A stretch of DNA of 64,000 nucleotides, from positions 17,509 through 81,508 of the forward strand of contig JAFKKM010000026.1 in assembly GCA_017305555.1 (NCBI GenBank), in the 5' to 3' direction. The notes under the pieces are model-generated. The model did not search any database. It had not been told where the DNA came from and saw nothing but the letters and a program-made list of their open reading frames with translations. The stretch comes from Hyphomicrobiales bacterium. Its GTDB lineage: Bacteria; Pseudomonadota; Alphaproteobacteria; Rhizobiales; Xanthobacteraceae. The position numbers were made by a program, and so were the translations under genes. Of the stretch, positions 35,001-43,497 are shown piece after piece (the stretch's first letter is position 1; every line of letters starts with the position of its first letter).

Positions 35001-35371
35001 CCGTCGTGCTGCGCAAGGCTTACGGCCTTGGCGCGCTGGCGATGACGGCAGGCAGCAGCCAGGCGTCGTTCTTCATCGTGGCGTGGCCGAGCGCCGAGTT
35101 CGGCGCCATGGGCCTCGAAGGCGCGATCAAACTCGCCTACCGCAAGGAGATGGCGGCCATCGAAGATCCGGCGGCGCGCAAGGCCTGGTTCGACGACATG
35201 GTCGCCAAGTCCTATGAAGAGAACAAGGCGCTGAGCAGCGCGACATTTCTGGAAGTCGACGACGTCATCGACCCGTGCGAAACTCGTCGCTGGATCATAC
35301 GCGGCCTCAAATCGATCCCCCGACCGAAGCGAACATCCGATCGGAAGGTCACGCGGGTCGATTTGTGGTGA
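32018..35371 (+). CDS. Single-chain long-chain acyl-CoA carboxylase (BC-BCCP-CT)
   Basis: Carboxylates the alpha carbon of acyl-CoA using biotin, ATP and bicarbonate. All activities are in one 1117-aa chain. Biotin carboxylase covers about residues 1-450 (K-I-L-I-A-N-R-G-E-I-A near the start; ATP-grasp glycine loop K-A-V-A-G-G-G-G-R-G near 158; E-A-N-P-R-L-Q-V-E-H-T). The biotin site is K547 in E-S-M-K-M-E-H. Carboxyltransferase N and C halves follow from about 610 (A-G-T-Q-G-V-T-N-H-K-K; R-C-F-A-G-N-A-A-L-L-G; D-T-P-G-M-M-V-G-P-E-V-E). This order matches the long-chain acyl-CoA carboxylase described from Mycobacterium and Rhodopseudomonas palustris. Acetyl- or propionyl-CoA activity cannot be excluded. 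An acyl-CoA ligase follows 33 bp downstream. Confidence 0.92.
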   Translation: MPFQKILIANRGEIALRIARAAAELGIATVAVAPVDDRASAHFVTADEAHELPGQGAAAYLSIDAMLEVAERAGCDAIHPGYGFLSESAAFARAVAAKGITFIGPAPEALDLFGDKAKARALARACGVPVPDGNDATATREQAAAFLDQLGSGGAVMIKAVAGGGGRGMRIVRAPAELDAAWQRCQSEAKAAFGNDALYVERYLPSVRHIEVQVVGDGANVIHLGERECTIQRRHQKLIEIVPSPGLSAATRKAICDAAITMAAKVGYRSLGTFEFLVPTDGDGFVFIEANPRLQVEHTVTEEVFGVDLVKTQIRIAGGAKLAELGLDAARIAPRGAAMQLRINMETLSADGNAKPSGGTLRVFDPPSGPGVRVDTFGYAGYRTSPRYDSLLAKIIVSSPENFSDALQRGRRALRDFRIDGVATNIPVLRAILDQPDFVADRISTNFIETHLDAILAGAAQFDSSNDTSSRPNERARASSDPLGVFDSAAAIALPDRNASSSAASAPLPEGAILVAAPLQGTIVSCDVASGDTVRAGQQVLVIESMKMEHLVVAPVSGTIDGLMVAPGDTIFEGELLLHITPSDDAEASAATETVIDLDHIRGDLAEALARRAALYDENRPDAVARRRKTNQRTTRENVADLCDPDSFIEYGGLALASQRHRRSIDELRRMSPADGMVTGIGAVNGAQFDDEQARCAVMGYDYTVFAGTQGVTNHKKKDRLLTLADKWALPVVVFAEGGGGRPGDEWPTPAGLDTTTFHRFGDLNGKVPTIGVVSGRCFAGNAALLGTCDVIIADKTSNIGMGGPAMIEGGGLGVFRPEDIGPVSVQATNGVIDILVEDEAEGVAAAKQYLSYFQGRIDQWACADQRLLRQSVPENRLRAYDIRSVIKTLADAGSVLELRPRFGVGMITAFIRIEGRPLGLIANNSHHLGGAIDADGADKATRFIQLCDAFDIPVVSLCDTPGMMVGPEVEKTAQVRHVSRMFATGARSSIPFFTVVLRKAYGLGALAMTAGSSQASFFIVAWPSAEFGAMGLEGAIKLAYRKEMAAIEDPAARKAWFDDMVAKSYEENKALSSATFLEVDDVIDPCETRRWIIRGLKSIPRPKRTSDRKVTRVDLW

Positions 35372-35404
35372 CGCGATAAGAATATAAAAGAACAGGAGAA
35401 CGCC

Positions 35405-37132
35405 GTGACGACCGAAACAGCCGTGGCCGATTACACCCGCGACGAGGCCAGCTACCTCGCTCATGTCCGCAAGCTCATCGACAAGGTGTGGCCCGCCGAC
35501 GTCCCGCGCCAGCCGCGTTTTCCGTTCGGCGAAAAGCCGCTGACCGCTTATCTGCACGCCTGGGCCGAAAAGCAGCCGGACAAGGCCGCGATCAAATTCT
35601 ACGGTGCGGAAACCAGCTATCGCGATCTCGACCGCCTCAGCGACAACTTCGCGGCGCTATTGGTCAAGCTCGGCGCGCGCAAGGGCGATCGCATCGCGGT
35701 GTTCCTGCCGAATTGCCCGCAGTTCTACGTCTGCTTCTACGGCATCCTGAAAGCCGGCTGCGTGCATGTGCCGGTCAACCCGATGTTCACCGAGCATGAG
35801 CTGCGCTACGAGTTGAACGACTCCGGCGCGCGGATCATCGTGGTGCAGGATCAACTGTTCCCGCTGATCGAAACGGTGCGGCCGCACTGCACGCTCGATC
35901 ACGTCATCAGCACCAGCTATCGCGACGTGGTGTCGTCCGATCCGGAAGGGCCGCTGCCGTCGGCGCTGGCGGTGCCGAAAATCGAAATTCCCGGCACCAT
36001 AGACCTGATGACGGCGCTGGCCGAGGACGCCAAGCCGCCGCAGATTGACGTCAGCCTCGATGACATCGCAGCGCTGAACTACACCGGCGGCACCACCGGT
36101 ATGCCGAAGGGCTGCGTCCACACCCAGCGCGACATGCTGTTCACCGGCGCGGTGATGGGCTCGATCAGCGCCCACGTCGGCAATACCGACGTCGTCATCA
36201 ATTTCTGGCCGATTTTCTGGATTGCCGGCGAGGATGTCGGCATCATCCTGCCTGTCATTACCGGCGCGACCTGCGTGCTGCTGGCACGCTGGGACCCAGT
36301 TGCCTATGCGCGCGCGGTCGAACGGCACAAAGTCACGGTGTCGATGATGGTGGTCGACAACGCCGTCGAGATCATGGGCAATCCGGAAGCGATGAAGCAC
36401 AACATGCGCTCGCTGCGCGAGGTGCTGGTGGCGTCGTTCGTCAAGAAGCTCAACCCGGCGTTCCGCCAGGGCTGGCGGAACCTCACCGGCTCGACCTTGC
36501 GCGAAGCGGCGTGGGGCATGACCGAGACCCATTCCTTCGACAGCTTTACCCAGGGCTGGCAGGACGACGATCAGGACCTCAAGGCGCAGCAGATCTTCGC
36601 CGGCATTCCGGTGCCCTCGACCGATTTCAAGATTCTCGAATTCGGCTCCAACAAGCTGATGCCGATCGGCACCGAAGGCGAGTTATGCGTGCGCACGCCG
36701 TCGCTGCTGAAAGGTTATTGGAACAAGCCCGACGCCACCGCCGAAGGGCTGGTGAACGGCTGGCTGCGCACCGGCGATCTCGGCATGATCTCCGAACGCG
36801 GCACCGTGCATTTCCTCGGCCGCCGCAAGGAAATGCTGAAGGTGAAGGGCATGAGCGTGTTTCCCGCCGAGATCGAAGCAGTGCTGGGCCAGCACCCCGC
36901 CGTCACCGGCAGCGGCGTGATCGGCCGCGAGGACGACACCCGCGGACAGGTGCCGGTCGCCTTCATCACGCTACTTCCCGAGGAACGCAAGACAGTGACG
37001 GCGGAGTCGCTCGGTGCCTTCTGCAAGGAACGCCTCGCCGGCTACAAGCTGCCGGAAATCCGCATCGTCGACGCGCTGCCGATGACCGCGACGGGCAAGG
37101 TGAAGAAGGAAGAGCTGTCGCAGTTGTTGTGA
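35405..37132 (+). CDS. Long-chain acyl-CoA ligase partnered with the carboxylase
   Basis: 575 aa starting at GTG 35405, eight bases after ACAGGAG. P-loop Y-T-G-G-T-T-G-M-P-K-G (about residues 226-236), A-W-G-M-T-E-T-H for adenine binding, G-R-R-K-E-M-L-K-V-K-G-M-S-V hinge (about 477), and the catalytic lysine in T-G-K-V-K-K-E near the end. The G-W-L-R-T-G-D-L-G block is typical of long-chain enzymes. Its tight spacing after the carboxylase gene implies that it makes the acyl-CoA to be carboxylated. Confidence 0.92.
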   Translation: MTTETAVADYTRDEASYLAHVRKLIDKVWPADVPRQPRFPFGEKPLTAYLHAWAEKQPDKAAIKFYGAETSYRDLDRLSDNFAALLVKLGARKGDRIAVFLPNCPQFYVCFYGILKAGCVHVPVNPMFTEHELRYELNDSGARIIVVQDQLFPLIETVRPHCTLDHVISTSYRDVVSSDPEGPLPSALAVPKIEIPGTIDLMTALAEDAKPPQIDVSLDDIAALNYTGGTTGMPKGCVHTQRDMLFTGAVMGSISAHVGNTDVVINFWPIFWIAGEDVGIILPVITGATCVLLARWDPVAYARAVERHKVTVSMMVVDNAVEIMGNPEAMKHNMRSLREVLVASFVKKLNPAFRQGWRNLTGSTLREAAWGMTETHSFDSFTQGWQDDDQDLKAQQIFAGIPVPSTDFKILEFGSNKLMPIGTEGELCVRTPSLLKGYWNKPDATAEGLVNGWLRTGDLGMISERGTVHFLGRRKEMLKVKGMSVFPAEIEAVLGQHPAVTGSGVIGREDDTRGQVPVAFITLLPEERKTVTAESLGAFCKERLAGYKLPEIRIVDALPMTATGKVKKEELSQLL

Positions 37133-37169
37133 GGGTGACGCGGCGTAACGCGATGAGGCCTCGTTAGAC

Positions 37170-37254
37170 CGTCATTGCGAGCGAAGCGAAGCAATCCAGA
37201 AGGCCACAAAGTAAGAAGTGGATTGCTTCGTCGCTCACGCTCCTCGCAATGACG
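37170..37254. repeat. Family B palindromic repeat, copy 4
   Basis: An 85-bp copy 37 bp after the ligase stop. Its centre AGGCCACAAAGTAAGAAGTG is close to that of copy 5 (60519), so these two are the most recent relatives. Family C copy 1 follows after 29 bp. Confidence 0.85.
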
Positions 37255-37283
37255 GTGAAATGGGCGAGCGCGCCCGCCTTTTT

Positions 37284-37372
37284 CAATGCCCGGGCTTATC
37301 CCGGGCATCCACGTCTGCTCTAAGTCTCTGCTGAATAAAGCGTGGATGGCCAGGACAAGCCCGGCCATGACG
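37284..37372. repeat. Family C palindromic repeat, copy 1
   Basis: An 89-bp near-palindrome with arms like ATGCCCGGGCTTATCCCGGGCATCCACG and GCGTGGATGGCCAGGACAAGCCCGGCCAT, each arm with its own inner hairpin. The second copy is at 56308-56397. It ends 7 bp before the stop codon of the binding-protein gene and might serve as a transcription-end structure. Confidence 0.8.
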
Positions 37373-37379
37373 TTCGATC

Positions 37380-38576
37380 TTACTGCTTCAAGAGCTTGCA
37401 CGCGCTCTGGGCTACCGGCACGAACGCCTGCTCGCCGGGCACCTTCTTCACCAAGTTGACGAGGTCGGTCGGCGACTTCATCTCTTCCGGCTTCTTGGCC
37501 TCGGCGTAATAGACCTCGCGCATCAACCGGCCGTCGGCACGGATCTTGGCGTTGTCAGTGAAGAAATCCGACACCGGCGTTTCCTTCATCTTCGCCAGAA
37601 CAGCTTTGGTCTCGGTGGTCCCGGCCGCCTTCACCGATTTCAGGTAATGCAGCACGGCGCTGTAGACGTTGGCCTGCGGATCAGTCGGCATCTTGCCGAA
37701 CGCCTTCTTGAAGCGCGCGCTCCAGGCGCGGCTCTTGTCGTTCTCGTCCCAGTAGAAGCTGAAGACGAGCGGCATCCCCTGCGTCACCTTGTTGCCGAGC
37801 GCTTCGATATCCACCGTCGTCATCGACAGCGGCACGAAGCGCTGACCGGCGCGCTCGATGCCGAATTCGCCGGCTTGCTTGACGGCGTTGCTGAGGTCGG
37901 CGCCACCGGCGATCACGCCGATGTTCTTCGCGCCCGACGCCTGCGCCGTCAGCAGGAACGAGCTGAAGTCCGGCGTATTCAGCGGGAAGCGCACCGCGCC
38001 CTTGAACTCGCCGCCGCCCGCCTCGATCATCTTTTTGGCGTCGGCCTCGATGGAATGCCCGGCGGTGTAGTCCACCGTGATGAAGTACCACGAACTCGCC
38101 TTGTCGCCGGACACGCCCTTGATGGTGAGGTTCGCGACCTCATAGCCGTCATTGGCCCACTGCATGCCGTTCGGCGAACAGGATTTGCCGCCGATGTCGC
38201 TGCTGCTGGCCATCGACACCACGAGAATCTTGTCCTTCTGCTCGGCGAGGCTCTGAACCGCGAGCGACACGCCAGAGCTATAAATATCAAACACCGCACC
38301 GACGCCCTCGACGTCGAACCAGCGACGCGCGATGTTGACGCCGTTGTCCGGCTTGTGCGCGTGATCGGCAAACACGATCTCGATCGGCTTGCCGAACATG
38401 GTGCCGCCCATGTCTTCGATCGCCAACTTCGCGGCCGCGACTGAACCCATGCCGGTAATGCTGGAATAAACCGAATTCTGATCGTTGAGGATGCCGACCT
38501 TGACCGGCCCCTGCTGCGCCAACGCGCTTCCTCCAAACCCCACCATGATGGCTGCCGCGGCGATCCAAGCGCGCAT
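37380..38576 (-). CDS. ABC transporter substrate-binding protein, branched-chain amino acid (type I) family
   Basis: 398 aa from ATG 38576 (GGGAGG upstream; a GTG at 38582 is also in frame). Sec signal peptide at residues 1-20 ending A-L-A-Q-Q, then V-K-V-G-I-L-N-D and G-x-x-x-A-A-K-L-A-I-E-D, the start of the LivJ-like periplasmic-binding fold. The ligand site region S-M-A-S-S-S-D-I-G lies near residue 120. It is separate from the complete transport set at 45-50.6 kb, which has its own binding protein, so it may offer a second specificity to that transporter. A promoter must lie in the 188-bp gap before it, downstream of gntR. Confidence 0.88.
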   Translation of the reverse strand: MRAWIAAAAIMVGFGGSALAQQGPVKVGILNDQNSVYSSITGMGSVAAAKLAIEDMGGTMFGKPIEIVFADHAHKPDNGVNIARRWFDVEGVGAVFDIYSSGVSLAVQSLAEQKDKILVVSMASSSDIGGKSCSPNGMQWANDGYEVANLTIKGVSGDKASSWYFITVDYTAGHSIEADAKKMIEAGGGEFKGAVRFPLNTPDFSSFLLTAQASGAKNIGVIAGGADLSNAVKQAGEFGIERAGQRFVPLSMTTVDIEALGNKVTQGMPLVFSFYWDENDKSRAWSARFKKAFGKMPTDPQANVYSAVLHYLKSVKAAGTTETKAVLAKMKETPVSDFFTDNAKIRADGRLMREVYYAEAKKPEEMKSPTDLVNLVKKVPGEQAFVPVAQSACKLLKQ

Positions 38577-38764
38577 TCGCACCTCCCGAACTTATGATTC
38601 TTTCCACGCCTAGTGGCGTCTGCTGACAATTCTGCCCGAGCCCACGGATTACGTCAATTCCTTTACGTATATCGAATGACACACGCGTGGCCGCTAATCA
38701 CCTCGTGTCCGCAGCCGCGCGTAAAATGCGGATTTCGCCGCACGGAAATGATGTGCAACGCAAT

Positions 38765-39502
38765 CTACCGCTGGTCTGCCGGCCAGTCCGCCGCCATATC
38801 GATATCGAGATTGGCAAGCTCATAGCCCCGGCGAAAATCAACGATGTGCTTGTCCATCCAGCTTCTTGCGCCGACCGCGTCGCGGTTGCGCAACGCCTGA
38901 ACGATCTTCTCGTGCGCGAACAGCAGGCGCTCGCCGGCGCTCAAGCTGGTCAGCACCTTGGAGAACGATGGGTAAAACAACTGGCTGATAGGCTGGCGGC
39001 ATAATTGCAACGCGCGATTGCGCGAGGCGCGGGCGATGATCTGATGAAACGCGATATCGAGTTGCACCAGTGCCTGCTGGTCCTCCAGGCTCGCTCGTGT
39101 CTTGTCGAGGTTAGCTTGCAGCAAATCGAGCGTCTCGTCGTCGATGTGTCTGGCGGCACATTCCGCCAGCACCGGCTCGAAGCAGCGCATACTTTCCCAC
39201 AATTCAAGGAAGCTGATCTCGTGCAGCACGATGGCCGCCGTGATCCTCGCCGAAATATCCGCCTCGCGCGGCGCGGTGACATACAGCAGCTTGCCGCCGT
39301 CGTGACGGCGCACCAGTCCGTTCTGCTCAAGCACACGGACGGCTTCGCGCACCGTCGAGCGATGCACGCCGAAGTCGCCCGCCATCGTGGTTTCCGACGG
39401 CACGCGATCACCGACCGACCACTGCCCCGACATGATCTTCGCTTCGATGCTGCGCACCACCTGCCGATAGGCTGGCTCGTTGCGAACGAAATCCGGCGGC
39501 AT
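38765..39502 (-). CDS. GntR-family (FadR subfamily) regulator
   Basis: 245 aa. The N-terminal winged helix-turn-helix has P-S-E-T-T-M-A-G-D-F-G-V-H-R-S-T-V-R-E-A-V-R-V-L (about residues 36-59), followed by the all-helical FCD effector domain with F-H-Q-I-I-A-R-A-S-R-N and a metal-site-like H-x-x-I/V. Its ATG is inside the stop codon of the acyl-CoA synthetase gene (TGATG), so it is the last gene of the kinase-dehydrogenase-synthetase operon and is probably its regulator. Effectors of FCD proteins are usually organic acids or acyl-CoA. Confidence 0.9.
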   Translation of the reverse strand: MPPDFVRNEPAYRQVVRSIEAKIMSGQWSVGDRVPSETTMAGDFGVHRSTVREAVRVLEQNGLVRRHDGGKLLYVTAPREADISARITAAIVLHEISFLELWESMRCFEPVLAECAARHIDDETLDLLQANLDKTRASLEDQQALVQLDIAFHQIIARASRNRALQLCRQPISQLFYPSFSKVLTSLSAGERLLFAHEKIVQALRNRDAVGARSWMDKHIVDFRRGYELANLDIDMAADWPADQR

Positions 39503-41145
39503 CAGGCCTGCTTTCCCGACACGGCGGTGCGGTCGGCATCACGCAACGCGCGCCGACTAACCTTGCCGGTGATGGTCGTGGGCAATTCGGTGCGATATTC
39601 AATCGCGCGCGGATACTTGTAGGGCGCCGTCACGGACTTGACGTGATCTTGCAGTTCGCGCGTCAGCGACGGTGATGGCGCAATGCCGTCACGCAATACG
39701 ACGAACGCCTTGACGATCTCGCCGCGCTCCTCATCCGGACTGCCGATCACCGCGCAGATCTGAATCGCGGCGTGTTCCGCCAGCGCATTCTCGACTTCCA
39801 GCGGCCCGATGCGATAGCCGGCGGAATTGATGACGTCGTCGGAGCGGCCATGGTACCAGAAGTAACCGTCAGCATCCTTCTCGGCGCGGTCGCTGGTGAG
39901 ATACCAACGGCCTTCCGGACCTTCGACGAAACAGGCCGCAGTCTTCTCCGCATCTTTCCAGTAACCCAGCATCAGTTGCGGGTTCGGCAATTTCACCGCG
40001 AGATCGCCCTCCTGCCCCGGCGGCAACCGCCGGCCGCTGGCGTCGATGACATCCAACTCGGTGCCGGGCGACGGTAGGCCCATCGAGCCATAGCGCACCG
40101 GTTCGCCGGGATAGTTCAGCGCGACCATCAGCACTTCGGTCTGGCCGTAAGCTTCATCGATGCGGATGCCGGTGGCCTCCTCCCAACGCTCGGCCACGGC
40201 GGGATTCATCGCCTCGCCCGCCGTCACCACCCGCCGCAGCGCCGGAAGATCGCCACGCTGCACTTCATGCACCACACGCGAGAGTTCGGTACCCGGCGCG
40301 CAGTAGACCGTGACGTTGTGTTTGCGCAGAAGCTGTGGCCGCAGTTTTGCGTCGAACGGCCCGTCGTAGAAGAACGAACAGGCGCCGCAACTGAGCGGAC
40401 CAAAAATGATGCTGGTGCCGGCCTTGGCCCAGCCGGTATCGGCCGTACACCAGATAATTTCGCCCGGGCGGAGGTCGAGCCAGTAGATCGCGGACACGCG
40501 CCACGAATAGATCGCACGCGAGGAATGGATCACCGCCTTCGGATGCCCGGTCGAACCGGAGGTGTAATACATGATGGCAGAATCTTCGGCATCGACGGTC
40601 GCCGCCTCGGCGGTGTTCGGAACACCTGCCATTTCCTTGTGCCAATCGAGCCAGCCCGCCGCCTGCCCGATCGCGATCTTCACCGGAACCTTTTCCGCGA
40701 CGAGCGCGAATTTCCCGATATGCTCGGGGCGGCAGATCGCCGCCTTCGCCTCGGCGTTCTCGACGCGATAGGCGATGTCGCGCGCCGTCAGCATCTCGAC
40801 ACATGGGATCGGCACCGCACCGATCCGCATCGCGGCAATCACCGCGATGAACCATTCCGGCAAGCGCGGCAGCATGACGACGATGCGGTCACCCTTCTCG
40901 ACGCCGCGCGCGCGCAGCACGTTCGCCAACCGGTTCGAGAGTTTCGCCAATTCGGAATAGCTGAAGGTGCGCTCGTCGCCCGCCGCATTCTCCCAGATCA
41001 GCGCCGGGCCATCGCGCTCGGAAGCCCATCGATCGATGACATCGGTGGCGAAGTTGAACGTCTTCGGTACGCGCCAGTCGAAACTCGCGCACATCGCGGC
41101 GTGGCTTTCCACGATCGGCTTGTCCAACGAGAACACATCGCGCAT
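39502..41145 (-). CDS. Medium-chain acyl-CoA synthetase (ACSM/LvaE-like)
   Basis: 547 aa. P-loop Y-Y-T-S-G-S-T-G-H-P-K-A (about residues 192-203), D-T-G-W-A-K-A-G in the ACSM-specific region, adenine motif E-A-Y-G-Q-T-E-V, hinge W-Y-H-G-R-S-D-D-V-I-N-S-A-G-Y-R-I-G-P (about 422-440), and the lysine in T-I-T-G-K-V-S-R-R. The hinge and D-T-G-W motifs place it with ACSM/acetyl-CoA-synthetase-like enzymes rather than FadD. GGGAGG precedes ATG 41145. It lies 49 bp downstream of the acyl-CoA dehydrogenase. In a 4-hydroxy-acid route it would form the hydroxyacyl-CoA. Confidence 0.92.
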   Translation of the reverse strand: MRDVFSLDKPIVESHAAMCASFDWRVPKTFNFATDVIDRWASERDGPALIWENAAGDERTFSYSELAKLSNRLANVLRARGVEKGDRIVVMLPRLPEWFIAVIAAMRIGAVPIPCVEMLTARDIAYRVENAEAKAAICRPEHIGKFALVAEKVPVKIAIGQAAGWLDWHKEMAGVPNTAEAATVDAEDSAIMYYTSGSTGHPKAVIHSSRAIYSWRVSAIYWLDLRPGEIIWCTADTGWAKAGTSIIFGPLSCGACSFFYDGPFDAKLRPQLLRKHNVTVYCAPGTELSRVVHEVQRGDLPALRRVVTAGEAMNPAVAERWEEATGIRIDEAYGQTEVLMVALNYPGEPVRYGSMGLPSPGTELDVIDASGRRLPPGQEGDLAVKLPNPQLMLGYWKDAEKTAACFVEGPEGRWYLTSDRAEKDADGYFWYHGRSDDVINSAGYRIGPLEVENALAEHAAIQICAVIGSPDEERGEIVKAFVVLRDGIAPSPSLTRELQDHVKSVTAPYKYPRAIEYRTELPTTITGKVSRRALRDADRTAVSGKQA

Positions 41146-41193
41146 GGCTTCCTCCCGATACTGCTTTTGTTCTTGCTATTGTCGGAGCGCGCT

Positions 41194-42387
41194 CTAGCCG
41201 GTTTGCCCCTGCACGATGCGGCGGCCGAGCGCCCAGCGATGCACTTCCGACGGGCCGTCGTAAATGCGAAACGCACGGACATCGCGATAGAAGCGCTCCA
41301 CTACCGTATCGCGGGTGACGCCGAGCCCACCGAGAATCTGCAACGAGCGGTCGGCGACGCGCGCCACCGCTTCCGAGCACACCACCTTGGCCATCGAGCT
41401 TTCGGTGCCGCCGCGCTCGCCTTTATCCAGCACCCATGCGGCGTGCCAGATCGTCAATTGCGCGGTGTGGATGTCCATCGCGTTATCGGCCAGCATGAAC
41501 GAGACGCCTTCGTGCGAGCCGAGGGGCTTGCCGAACGCGGTCCGGCGGCGTGCGTAATCGGTGGCGATCTCGTGCGCGCGGATGGCGGAGCCGAGCCAGC
41601 GCATACAATGCGTCAACCGCGCCGGAGCGAGCCGCACCTGCGCGTGGCGGAATCCCTGCCCCACTTCACCCAGAACGGCATCGGCCGGCAGCCGCAGATT
41701 GTCGATGCGGATCACCGCGTGACCGCCGACGAAACTGGAATCCATGGTGTCGAGCGTGCGCTCGATCTTGATCGCAGGGTTCGGCAGATCGGCCAGGAAC
41801 ATCGTCGCGCCACCGTCGCCCTCGCCGCCGACCACCTTGGCCATGATGATAGCAAAGGCCGCGCCTTCGGCGCTGGTGATCAGCCACTTGTCGCCGTCGA
41901 TCACCCATTCGTTGCCGTCGCGGCGCGCGGTGGTCTGCATCTGGCCCGGATCGGAGCCGGCGCCGGGTGCGGGCTCCGTCATGCAGAAGCACGACCGCAC
42001 AACGCCGGTCGCCAAAGGCTTCAGGTAGCGCTGGCGCTGCTCCGGATTGGCGATCACATCCAGCATGTGGATGTTGCCTTCGTCCGGCGCGGCGCAATGC
42101 AACGCGATGGGCCCGAGCATCGAATAACCAGCGGCGGTGAACACCGCGGCGCGGCCGATGTGGGACAATCCCGCGCCGCCGAATTCTTCCGGCGCATGTG
42201 GCGCCAGCACGCCGGCGCGAGCCGCCAGCGCATTCAATTCGCGCCGCAGTTCGTCGGTCGGGCCGTGCGAAGTCCAGCGTGGGTCCTTCTCATAAGGAAC
42301 GACCTGCTCCTGCACGAAGGTTTTGACCCGCGCGGCGAGGTCCGTCACATGCGATGGCAGCGCGAAATTCAGATCAAGTGCAGTCAT
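41194..42387 (-). CDS. Acyl-CoA dehydrogenase, ACAD11/LvaC-like
   Basis: 397 aa from ATG 42387, which overlaps the kinase stop codon (TGATG). The longer frame running back into the kinase gene is an artefact. H-C-A-A-P-D-E-G-N (about residues 96-104) and C-F-C-M-T-E-P-A-P-G-A-G-S-D match the ACAD10/11 group; G-G-L-G-V-T-R-D-T is the late helix. R-I-Y-D-G-P-S-E-V-H-R-W closes the active site. In vertebrate ACAD10/11 the dehydrogenase is fused to an APH-type kinase; here the two are separate but translationally coupled. Confidence 0.93.
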   Translation of the reverse strand: MTALDLNFALPSHVTDLAARVKTFVQEQVVPYEKDPRWTSHGPTDELRRELNALAARAGVLAPHAPEEFGGAGLSHIGRAAVFTAAGYSMLGPIALHCAAPDEGNIHMLDVIANPEQRQRYLKPLATGVVRSCFCMTEPAPGAGSDPGQMQTTARRDGNEWVIDGDKWLITSAEGAAFAIIMAKVVGGEGDGGATMFLADLPNPAIKIERTLDTMDSSFVGGHAVIRIDNLRLPADAVLGEVGQGFRHAQVRLAPARLTHCMRWLGSAIRAHEIATDYARRRTAFGKPLGSHEGVSFMLADNAMDIHTAQLTIWHAAWVLDKGERGGTESSMAKVVCSEAVARVADRSLQILGGLGVTRDTVVERFYRDVRAFRIYDGPSEVHRWALGRRIVQGQTG

Positions 42388-43484
42388 CAGTTCAATCCTC
42401 CGGTCGCGACATCGCGCGCAATCAAAACCATGTTTTCGCCGAGGCGAGCAAAGTCGGCGTAGCGTTCGTCCTTCACCGCGCCGTTGACCCACTGGCGATG
42501 CAGTTGCAGGAAGACGATGCCGAGCTTGAACAACGCCAACACGCGCATCGCCGGCAGATCGTCGAGATCGCATCCCGTCGCCGCCGCGTAGCGTTGCGCC
42601 ACTTCGGTTCGCGTCCAGAAGCCGGGAAGCGCCGTCGGCATCTGCCGCAACTCGCGCCATGCGAGCGGATCGCCCGGCTCGGCCCAGTAGCTGAGCAGCG
42701 TCGCGAGATCGAACAACGGATCGCCGCGCGTGCCCATGTCCCAATCCACCAACGCCACCGGCAACAGGGTTTCAGGGTTCAGGATCATGTTGTCGAGCTT
42801 GAAATCGCAATGCAGCAGCGTCGCGGGCCGTTCACGAAAACGCTGCCGCGCCAGCCACTGCGCAACATCGTCGAGCAGGCTCCGCATCGTGTCGGAGCCC
42901 GCCACCAGCGCGCCGCGCTTCGACCAGCCGGCAATAGCGCGCGCGATGAAGCCGTCCGGCCTGCCGAGATCGCCGAGGCCGACCGATTGCGCATCGACCT
43001 TATGCAGGCTCGCCAATGTCGCCACCAGCATCTCGCACAACTGATGCGGCGCATTGTCATGGGACGCGACCGGCGCGAGATCGACGCCGCGCACAACGAT
43101 GCCGCTGCGATATTCGATCAATTGAAACGGCACGCCGATGACGTCGCGACGCTCGCAGTAATGCAGGCTCGGCGCGATGAACGGCAGCGCGGTGGCGAGG
43201 CGCGAAAGGATCTTGTGCTCGCGCGCCATGTCATGCGCGCCCGGCGGCAGGTCGCCATCCGGCGGTCGCCGCAACACCGCGCTCACGCCATCGACAACAA
43301 CGAGATAATTGCGGTTGGCAAGGCCGCCCGCGAATTGCCGGATTGGCTGATCCGGGTCGAAGCTCATGCCCTGCGCCCGCAGATAATCCGCTAGCCGATG
43401 CCAGTCGGCCGGCACCGTCTCGGCGGCCGACAGCAGCATGGCGGAGTCCGCCGTGGGCGGGTGCGTGACCGGATTGGCGCTCAC
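42387..43484 (-). CDS. APH-fold kinase, LvaA / ACAD10-11 kinase-domain-like
   Basis: About 365 aa of the aminoglycoside-phosphotransferase (choline kinase-like) fold. Nucleotide-binding start Q-F-A-G-G-L-A-N-R-N-Y-L-V, lysine equivalent in V-L-R-R-P-P, catalytic loop L-L-H-C-D-F-K-L-D-N-M-I and the metal aspartate in V-D-W-D-M-G. In Pseudomonas putida LvaA and in ACAD10/11 this domain phosphorylates 4-hydroxyacyl-CoA so that the coupled dehydrogenase can remove the group. Drug resistance is unlikely given the operon. GTG 43484 has GGAGG four bases upstream; an in-frame TTG at 43508 falls in a palindrome and is less likely. Confidence 0.88.
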   Translation of the reverse strand: MSANPVTHPPTADSAMLLSAAETVPADWHRLADYLRAQGMSFDPDQPIRQFAGGLANRNYLVVVDGVSAVLRRPPDGDLPPGAHDMAREHKILSRLATALPFIAPSLHYCERRDVIGVPFQLIEYRSGIVVRGVDLAPVASHDNAPHQLCEMLVATLASLHKVDAQSVGLGDLGRPDGFIARAIAGWSKRGALVAGSDTMRSLLDDVAQWLARQRFRERPATLLHCDFKLDNMILNPETLLPVALVDWDMGTRGDPLFDLATLLSYWAEPGDPLAWRELRQMPTALPGFWTRTEVAQRYAAATGCDLDDLPAMRVLALFKLGIVFLQLHRQWVNGAVKDERYADFARLGENMVLIARDVATGGLN

Positions 43485-43497
43485 ATCGCCTCCATTA

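Noticed and set aside
38646..38680. Possible third MarR site (GTCAATTCCTTTACGTAT)
   Set aside because: Resembles the sites near marR only in GTCAAT and TTTAC; the core GGTAAATG is not kept and the arms do not pair.
40267..42462. 731-codon open frame on the plus strand
   Set aside because: It lies opposite the synthetase and dehydrogenase genes, has no domain, and is rich in R, H, D and G as antisense frames of high-GC genes are. No ribosome-binding site.
42387..43484. Aminoglycoside resistance gene
   Set aside because: The fold is APH, but coupling to an acyl-CoA dehydrogenase and synthetase fits LvaA/ACAD10-11 kinases.
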